Positions 56,659 through 64,000 of a DNA stretch of 64,000 bases are shown in pieces (position 1 is the stretch's first letter; each line of letters opens with the position of its first letter). The position numbers and the translations under genes were made by a program. Origin of the DNA: Dysidea avara (taxonomy: Eukaryota; Porifera; Demospongiae; Dictyoceratida; Dysideidae); contig NC_089282.1 of assembly GCF_963678975.1 (NCBI RefSeq), positions 1,488,001 to 1,552,000 of the forward strand, in the 5' to 3' direction. The notes under the pieces are model-generated. The model searched no databases. It was not told the DNA's origin and saw only the letters and a list, made by a program, of their open reading frames with translations.

Positions 56659-57664
56659 ACGTACATACTATAATTTGTCAAATCTGATGAATCGTAAATT
56701 CGTCAAAATTTTATTACATTAAAATATCCTTGCATACAGTACGTATGTGATACAGTGGGACCATTTAATACTGAGATAAGTCTACATACAATGGAACTCC
56801 TTTCTTATAGCACATCCACGAACTGTGGATAACCTCTATATACAGGTCACCTGTCCACAGGAGTAGATACCAAATCAACAATACAAACAGTTTATGTACC
56901 TCTTAACTGAGGACATTTTAGTGTAAAACTAATTTCCCAATGGTGTGCAGTTTAGACAGGCTCCATTATAGTCAGACAATATTTTCATTGTGTTAGTAGA
57001 AAGTATTCTGGTCCAGTTAGTATACCCACTCTTGTCTTCACTCCTCAAACAGTGATAATTGTTTGTGTCATCATATCACACTTGCTCTAGGCTTGCTGGT
57101 CTATTATGAAATGTTTTGTACGATGTTTGTTAATGGTTACACCATAAGAGCTGGATGTTCCCAACACATTTGTTATTACTGATAAAGTGAAGAAGCCTGA
57201 TGGTACAAACTATCACAATACTGTAGACCATGTTATCCATAATGGCCTCCAGCAGTTGTGAAGGTATTTAAACTGGACCAGAAACTTCTCTGCCAACCAA
57301 AAGTGGTACAACAGAGAGACTACACTGAGTGTGGTTCTAATCAGATCACATGATCACTTGTTTACACCACATAAGTACACAAATGAAGTACACAAGTGTT
57401 GCTCACCATCCTGAAGGATCTCCAGTAGTGGACCATGATGAATATCATTGAAGACACAGAAACTGGAAACACTGTACACCTGCGATATGTATAGTAATAT
57501 TACTACAAGTACTGTATGTACACAACTATTTAATAACTACATACAGATGATGTCACTTCTCAACTACATACACTAAATAGTTCACAATAATGTACTAGAA
57601 ATGTTATGGTCTCTTCCAATATGTATCATTATGTGTTGTATACTCCAACCTGCTGTGTTAGGTC

Positions 57665-57800
57665 ATACCACACGCACACTACACACGCGCACACTACACA
57701 CACACATACACACACACACACACACATACTACATGCACACACGCACATGCACACGTACACACACTACACCCCACACACACACACACACACACACACATTA
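57665..57800. repeat. Imperfect (AC)n repeat
   Basis: AC-rich with CTACAC and CGCAC interruptions. Confidence 0.9.
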
Positions 57801-58682
57801 CACACACGCATACATCACCAGGTGTGTCACACATATCACCACAAAGAGATTACTGGGTCACTTTACATACCACTCAGTTCTAGTAGTGTAGAATAGTCAA
57901 ATCCTTCTGGGGCAGGACTAGTAACCCACAAGAGGTTGTAACAAGTGTCACTGGTAAATGTTGAGCAACCTAAACTCATACTTTTTATTTTAAGTTTTGT
58001 TAACTAGAAAGCTGAAATAGATAGCTCACTTGATTCAGAATGTAATTTCCTTGACTGCTTTAGTTATCAACTTTAAAAGATGATGAATGGCTACACTCAG
58101 CCACCAGTGGTACCAAAAAATCCTTGAGGCAGTAAGGAAAACTGCAATACAGGTACAGATGAGAAACTAATAATAAAGTTTGTGTGGCCTTATGGAGGTT
58201 TTCCCCATAATTCAGAGAGTTTGTTCGTTTCCACTGTATTGAGACAAGGACAGTTGGGTATGTATATAGTTGCTTCAAATTTGATACCCGGTGCTCATTA
58301 AAACAAGTTGATGTTATGCTACTTCTAAAAACAAGGCGCCCATGCAATTAGTATTATCCCATTCTAACTAAATTAATCAGCCATGTATATAATTTAGTTC
58401 ATATTCATGTTACAGCTATTATTAATTCAGCTAGATAATTAAAATATGTAATTTTGCGTATTTTGTAATTCGGTAATTACATTGCTATGCACTGCTAAGG
58501 AAGCGTAACTATAACAAACCACTTTAAACCGCAAATTATGCACAGAAGTATCTTCTCACCTGTTTTATAGTGTGTCTACCGTGTTTCCTCGCGTGAATTG
58601 TATAGAGAAAGCCTTTCGTTCGCATAAGTACAAGTAATGCCCCCCTTTCAACCCGAAGGATATGCTACCTCTGGTAGCCTAA

Positions 58683-59286
58683 CACCCTGTTCACACTACC
58701 CTCTAACCCGGGTAGAGCACGGCACGGCTTGAAACAAACTGGAGTGTGAATCAATCGAGCCGTGCCGAACTGGGTCCAGCGTGGCACGACAAGGAGAGGT
58801 GGGCTGGCACGGGTTGGCCCTGAGTTGACTCAGGATAGCATACAGTCTGAACGCATTCCGAGCTGGCCAAGTCAGGTTAACAATATAACTTGTTTCTGTT
58901 GGCCACACAGCAAGTATATTCTATGTTCTAAAACTGTTCTTCAAAATGGCTATGACGTACCGTAGTTCTAGTAGACTTTGTGACAATTACGCTCGAACGA
59001 CGTGTTAATAATCCTGGAGAAAGGAGCATCCACTAGCTTAAACATGGTGTCTCTAACATTGTACGGCTTATTTCAGCTGGTTCTACACTTCCTTGCTACA
59101 ATTCTAGTGTCTTTTTATTAAGCGCCTAAATAATCAAAAGCTCATGCGCTTCTCTTAGCTAATTATTATTTGGCGCTCGCACTATCGAGCTCGTGTCAGA
59201 TGCAGTAGTGTGAACAAGTGCCAACCCGAGTTCAATAACCCGAGTTGAAAACACTCTGGCTAACCCGGGATAGTGTGAACGGGGTG
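58683..59286. mobile_element. PIF/Harbinger-type MITE, 604 bp, TAA target duplication
   Basis: The left end CACCCTGTTCACACTA and right end TAGTGTGAACGGGGTG are inverted with one mismatch, flanked by TAA on both sides (58680-58682 and 59287-59289). CCCGGGT/ACCCGGG follow just inside. The interior is GC-richer and codes for nothing. Confidence 0.85.
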
Positions 59287-59535
59287 TAAGAGGCCTTCAG
59301 TGTTGTTTTAAAGTTGTTAAATGTCTATGAAACCGAAAGGGAAGACTGTTCAAGAAGTATATAAAGAGTCGCCATATCTGTATTTCAGAAACCACCTCAT
59401 TGCAAAGTTTATGTGTGTGGAAGTTTAATACAGACTTAATTTAGCCTTCAATTCTTACATGCTGGCTGTTTTTAAAAAATCATTTTTAACGTTTTTGCTC
59501 ACATGGGTGCATACGGACAAACAAACATAAGGTAG

Positions 59536-59536
<1 letters not shown>

Positions 59537-59569
<33 letters not shown>
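59537..59569. repeat. (AC)n microsatellite
   Basis: About 16 uninterrupted AC units. Confidence 0.95.
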
Positions 59570-59573
<4 letters not shown>

Positions 59574-59592
59574 TTACGAAAACAATTTCAGT

Positions 59593-59649
59593 AAACCAGA
59601 CGCGTGCCCACAGCCAGTCTTCGGCCGGCTGTTGGCACACGCCTGGTTT
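59593..59649. repeat. 57-bp hairpin-forming inverted repeat
   Basis: The 24-bp arms start AAACCAGACGCGTGCCCACA and end with CACACGCCTGGTTT; they pair with about five mismatches around a 9-bp loop. It is markedly GC-rich for this region. Confidence 0.75.
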
Positions 59650-59729
59650 AAAAACTGACTTGAGACTACAGACAATCTTTGTGTGATTGAACACATGGTG
59701 TATGGGAAACACTATTTAGCTATGATGAG

Positions 59730-60505
59730 TCAGTGACAATGATTTAAGGCCATTGTTGTTTTTAATTTATATTAATTCTCTTCCAGCACACTTGGCTAAT
59801 GGTCTACTTAGTATGCAGATGATACAACTATTATTTACAGGGCTCAACCCAGAATATTAACCTAGAGGGGGCAAAGTAAGTTGCTTTGGATTCTAGGGGG
59901 GTCTGGGGGCATGTTCCCCCAGGAAAAATTTGAAAATTTAGGTGTAAATATACTTAATTTTGGTGAAATTTTACTGTGATGCCATTGAATATTAACCATT
60001 GGATTATACAACTTTGGGATCAATTAAACCTTTCCATTTTCTCAAGGCTTTAGGTATAAACCTAGGGGGGGGGGGGCAATAGCTAACCCAGGGGGGGCCT
60101 GTGCCCCCCCCCCCCTCCCTAGATTAACCCCTAATTTGTACTGTACCTGTGTTCTGCTTATGCTTTACTCAACATTTTTTTCGCTATAAAACCATTCAAT
60201 GGTGGAATGCATTACCATCATCTGTAACTGACTGTATTAATTCTCCATTATATGAGTATGTGGATGCCTTTAAGTGGCACTGTGACTCACTCCTTTGATA
60301 ACATTAATGTGATTGTAACTATATGCATGTTTTTTGTGTGTGTGTGTGTGTGTTGTAAGTTGTTTACTTTGATTGTTTTTGTATCAGTTATACCTTTATT
60401 TGTTTAGTTTTGTGTGTATCATCTATGTATTGTAATGTGTCCCTCCGAGCAAGGAAGGACAGTTGTAGCTGATTGTTTGGAGGTTAAATATATAAATCAA
60501 ATCAA
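59730..60505 (+). mobile_element. CR1/L2-like LINE 3' fragment
   Basis: Plus-strand translation gives FLIYINSLPAHLANGL followed by YADDTTIIYR (reverse transcriptase active site, about 59815-59838). After an inserted or unrelated G/C-rich stretch (59840-60125) come the LINE C-terminal phrases YKTIQWWNALPSSVTDCIN and YVDAFKWHCDSLL (to about 60296). The 3' end is an ATTAAATATATAAATC and AATCA-type repeat tail. Frameshifts show it is dead. Confidence 0.75.
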
Positions 60506-60964
60506 ATCATTTACTACTACTCACATCTGTTCATTTTGCTGTAGCTGAAATTTATCCAAACGTTGTCTTGGCAGTCATGTTGTCAGTACTACCTGTGTTC
60601 AGTTCTCTATAAACAACAGCAATGGCATTTATTTGCTATGTTCTAATAAATGCACACTGACCTTTGCTACTGCAGCATTATCTTCATCACAGAATTCCGC
60701 TCAGTGCAAATAATCGTTGCACTGGTGTAGCAACAAGTTATTATACACATAGAAGCTTGGCTACCTGAAGCTGTGCGCGCCCGCGTACGAAGGAAATGGT
60801 ATATCCACCTTGATCATTCCTCATCTCTCATCTTTTAGTAGCTTATACCTTATACATGTCAGTGACTGCACGGCACGTGCTGCTCGCACTGGTTGCTGCG
60901 CAGTAACGATCTTGTATTCCAAATTATTCGTGCAAAGGCAGCTGCAGACTGAAAGGACTGAAGG
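60506..60964. other. Possible promoter region with CpG-containing stretch
   Basis: GTGCGCGCCCGCGTACGAAGG at about 60774-60794 and CACGGCACGTGCTGCTCGC at about 60870-60888 stand out from the AT-rich background. Nothing else is seen. Confidence 0.3.
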
Positions 60965-60992
60965 ATGGCGGAAACACAGTACTTTAAATCAG
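60965..60992 (+). CDS. Possible first coding exon of a plus-strand gene
   Basis: ATGGCGGAAACACAG... follows AAGG (A at -3, G at +4) and gives MAETQYFKS plus one base before the donor CAG|GTATAT. Its position just behind a CpG-rich stretch fits a gene start. No downstream exon was identified within the window, and transposons fill much of 61.4-63 kb. Confidence 0.25.
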
Positions 60993-61401
60993 GTATATCC
61001 GCAGTATAGATGTAAAGGTATTGTAGTGGTGGTGCTATGTGTGACGTCATGAGTGTTTTAACACAGTTGTGTGTGTTCTATTAGAGTTGTGTATGCAAGA
61101 GGTGTGTGAACCTTGGCTTTGATATCTGATCTATGGCTTTCTAAGGTGCTTGATCACCCTTTTTTAGAACTTGATTCAGTAAACTCTTGATGGTCTGATT
61201 CAATTTTGATCACAGTCGCAAATGTTTTAGCTACAAAGACTATTATAGTGACTACTCCTTGGGTAGAGATTAGTAGCGTAAGCAACCATTTGTTATCATA
61301 TAGATAATGTAATCAAATGTATGCAGAAGAGTGTACATCATACGGATTTCAAATTTCAACTAGCCAGGCTACATACGAAATGTAGTTGGGCTACAACTGG
61401 G

Positions 61402-62204
61402 CAGGGGTGTAGCTACATCTGGGCTTGCACGGGCACAGGCCTGGGCAATCATTGTTGGTGCCTGGGTAGTGAGCGTGGTAATAGCGGCGCCCGCCAGGGC
61501 ACACCCGTAATTAATACACACTAAAATATGCACTTGCTATCTTTTTGGAACGTCTTGTAATACTTTCCTTAATAGTATCATCAAAAAATCGCGCATACTT
61601 GAGTTTGCCATGATACCTCCGTCAATTTAGTAAACTTCTATGCAATGCCCATCATCACGTGATAAAATTTGAGCGCGGGTCGAGAGTCAACTGAGCACGA
61701 GGTCAAACATGTGCTGCAATTTGCCATGATTTGGTAGAACCACTCATTGGACAGCAGTACTGGATATAAAGTAATTGTTTCGTTAGACATCTAGATGAAC
61801 AAAAGCCAATTCCCAGTCTGTTGTGCACATCTAACTGGAGGCTGGACTAAGGAGGATCATTGTTTATTCAAGCCTTTTCAATGTTGGTATGCTAAAGCGC
61901 TCAAGTAGAGAAGACAAAAGAGTGAAAAAGAAGTCCAATACTAGGGTTGGAGGCCAAGTTAGTCCATCATTGTTAGATTTAGCTTCTATATTTTTTGTGC
62001 AGTAGTATCTTGGTCTAATAAGCTGCACAAACAGCAGTGTATAGTAGCTAGCTAGGTTCGTGTATGCACTTTTTACAACAGTTTTTCGAAAGCAAATGTG
62101 TAATAAAGAGTCCACAGAGATGGGCTCGCGTTTCTTGCTAAATGGTTTGCATTGGGACAGTTAAACTTGTGCCCGGGCAATCCAGAAAGCTAGCTACACC
62201 CCTG
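61402..62204. mobile_element. hAT-type MITE, 803 bp, perfect 8-bp target duplication
   Basis: The left end CAGGGGTGTAGCTA and right end TAGCTACACCCCTG are perfect inverted repeats, flanked by CAACTGGG on both sides (61394-61401 and 62205-62212). GCCCGGGCAATCCAGA near the right end mirrors the left interior loosely. Confidence 0.95.
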
Positions 62205-62329
62205 CAACTGGGCACTGATTACATATAATGTATCTGGTGGCTGTGTATTGGCTTGGGTGATTGATCACCCTGTACAGGCTATCAGCCTGATCAGTGTTAC
62301 ATATTAGCTGTAACATGGGGCATTTGGGC

Positions 62330-62905
62330 TTTGCCTGACAAAATGGCCAACCAAGTTTGCTTACATTTACTCTGCCACTCTGTGTCACTTAAATTAGTCC
62401 AATCCATACCTTGTACCTGGAGGTACTTCCCTTATAGTCCAGCAATCCTCTTAGCACAAAAATCACTATTAGGGGAATAGCTTGAACTGCAGCACTCACA
62501 CAGGCAATGGCTGTAACTTGTGATTTATTACGTGATGTTCAACTGTACCTTTTCTACCTGCATAACACTTGTAACAACCTTGGGGAAATGATGCTCAAAA
62601 GGTATCCCTCTCTAATCAACATTGTAGTGTAATTGTCTAACAGATCATTCTTAATAAATGTAGTTGTAAGAAGGTATTCAACCATTGTATCTTTGTGTCC
62701 ATTTGGACATTAGTTATTGGGTCTCCTTTGTGAAGTACAAGCATTGGGTGTGTCTCCATAAACCAAGACTACCAACCAGTTAATATTCTGTCTGGTGGCA
62801 CAGGCCTCTAACTCTTTATCTTTGGTGGTTTTCTCTGCCAGCTGTATAATAAAAATCTGCTTTCTGTTCATGCCATATCCAACTCTAGCCTTTTCCATTT
62901 ACAAT
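62330..62905 (-). pseudogene. Decayed pogo/jerky-like DDE transposase
   Basis: Minus-strand translation starts with a helix-turn-helix-like KARVGYGMNRKQIFIIQLAE (62893-62835). It continues in shifted frames to KSQVTAIACVSAAVQAIPLI (about 62530-62470) and TQSGRVNVSKLGWPF (about 62385-62340). These match the order CENP-B/jerky-type HTH, then the T.LAC.SA.G..PP..IF block, then GW.....F of DDE_1 transposases (family knowledge). Stops and frameshifts show it is inactive, and the first catalytic Asp region was not recognised. Confidence 0.6.
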
Positions 62906-64000
62906 TTCAAAACTTCAGTTTCGCTCAGCACAGTTAGTGTCCAGGATTTCTGGTACACACTACTAGTCATTTATGAGGTAGCTTTGTTTATCCCGGGAAA
63001 TCACCTGGTTTTATCCCTATTACTGTAAATGCAACTGGTTTTATTGTTATAATTTTATGGTGGTAATACGTGGCTGACGATAATTGGTAACTTATATTAC
63101 TCTAGGGCTTTAGAAAATCTATTTAGTTACTTTCTTATAAGTCCATGTTTTAAATCCTTCCTAGCACTTACCACAAGAATTGGTAAATTAGCAAATTACC
63201 TGTTTACTAAAGTGTACCTATTCTGGGGACACCTTCGGGTTAGAAATCCTTTACGATCTCCATCTTCTGCTCAACCTGGAGTAGATGGGGTTTAACATTG
63301 ACAAGTCCATGATTGTTCTCTCTTCCATCATGAATGCCATTACAGCCCTCAGTTGTCTCAAATACAGTATACATGATCTGATTTCTCAACTGAAACAAGA
63401 AGTGCACTGGTTAGTAACTAATAGTGTTGTCACTGTGTAGTGTGATATAAAAGTTTGAAGTGGCTGATCCAAGAACAGAGTTCCACTCTGAAGTGTGGTA
63501 GTGTAACTAGTCATGATGCAGTATGTGATCACTGAATATAGGATTCCATGGAACTTGTAACCTCCTGGATCTACCGCTGGTTAGGGTAGTGTAGTTGCTG
63601 TTAACTTGATGATTACAATTGTACATGCTATAGTGATGTTAGGGTCACTTGTTATTTACAGTGGATCCTTAGTTATTCAAACACCATTGTTACTAGGGTT
63701 TGACACAAGTGACACAACAGTTGTTCTGATAAATGAAGCCTGACCGCTTTTTTTCTATTTGGAGTATAAATTGAATGCAGTTTCCTTACAATAACACAAT
63801 CCTATCATAATGTTGATATCCATGCATACCATATTATTCCCAATTCCAGAGTATGTGTGACCAGTGAGGCCAGAGCCACATTATACTCATCTTTGGCTTT
63901 GTATAGCTACTTTGAACCATTTCTACAGTTTATTACTGTATTAATAAACTCAAATAGCAAGGTTTAAGAGTTATACTGTATTACAGAGATGTCAGTGTCT
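62906..64000. other. Intergenic to the window end, with one pogo-like terminal repeat
   Basis: CAGTGGATCCTTAGTTATTC at 63659, preceded by TA, looks like the left end of a pogo-type element whose other end is outside the window. No gene was recognised. Confidence 0.4.

Larger units (their letters stand above)
55765..57990 (-). other. Candidate exons of an unidentified minus-strand gene
   Basis: Three minus-strand stretches have splice-like borders and open frames: about 57969-57872 (CSTFTSDTCYNLLWVTSPAP), 57480-57412 (SSFCVFNDIHHGPLLEIL) and 55870-55767 (WSCWQGDTSHTHQSVFDAK). Each looks protein-like, but their phases do not all agree when joined and I recognise no family. They could be upstream exons of the GLG1-like gene, another gene, or chance. 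Confidence 0.2.

Noticed and set aside
58696..58908. Minus-strand 70-residue frame
   Set aside because: Lies entirely inside the Harbinger-type MITE.

Overview
The window looks like an AT-rich, repeat-dense invertebrate animal chromosome, most probably from a demosponge. This is an inference. It rests on the gene content (a RIPK/TKL-like kinase exon next to kelch exons, a CARD-like domain fused to kelch repeats, a GLG1 cysteine-rich gene), short GT-AG introns, and a large load of small non-autonomous transposons. No bacterial-style operon is present, and no complete tRNA or rRNA gene was recognised.

Layout: 1-381 is the 3' end of a plus-strand kelch gene. 990-3599 is a minus-strand CARD-like plus kelch gene with three phase-compatible exons. 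4.4-4.75 kb holds a CAG-type repeat in an open frame. 5.7-15.2 kb is mostly mobile DNA: hAT-type MITEs, two copies of a tRNA-derived SINE, a degenerate full-length CR1/L2-like LINE with a MITE nested in its endonuclease, and a pogo-type MITE. 15.9-24.0 kb carries a kelch exon and, 6.2 kb upstream on the same strand, a kinase exon with matching splice phase, probably one kinase-kelch gene. 27.5-28.5 kb is a frameshifted kelch pseudogene and 32.0-33.0 kb an intact paralogous kelch exon, so 15.9-33 kb is a tandem kelch family. 34.5-42 kb has several foldback elements and a two-exon secreted coiled-coil protein with three cysteine-rich repeats (39.1-40.2 kb) behind a TATA box and a perfect inverted repeat.

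44.2-52.1 kb contains nine consecutive phase-consistent exons of a Golgi apparatus protein 1 (GLG1)-like gene on the minus strand, with TG/AC-rich satellites right after several splice donors. 47.1-51.5 kb also includes a hAT MITE, a GC-richer repeat block, a 1.1-kb minisatellite and a foldback related to one at 26 kb. 53.9-54.3 kb is a 75-bp satellite that appears to derive from the interior of a pogo-type MITE. 54.7 kb has a GLTP-like fragment. 58.7-64 kb holds a Harbinger-type MITE, a LINE 3' fragment, a possible plus-strand first exon, an 803-bp hAT MITE and a decayed pogo/jerky-like transposase.

The most intriguing signals are: an 18-bp motif centred on a CTCTA/TAGAG inverted repeat that recurs in several unrelated MITEs and elsewhere, often in pairs; the CARD-kelch and kinase-kelch architectures side by side; and the satellites that abut 5' splice sites in the GLG1-like gene.
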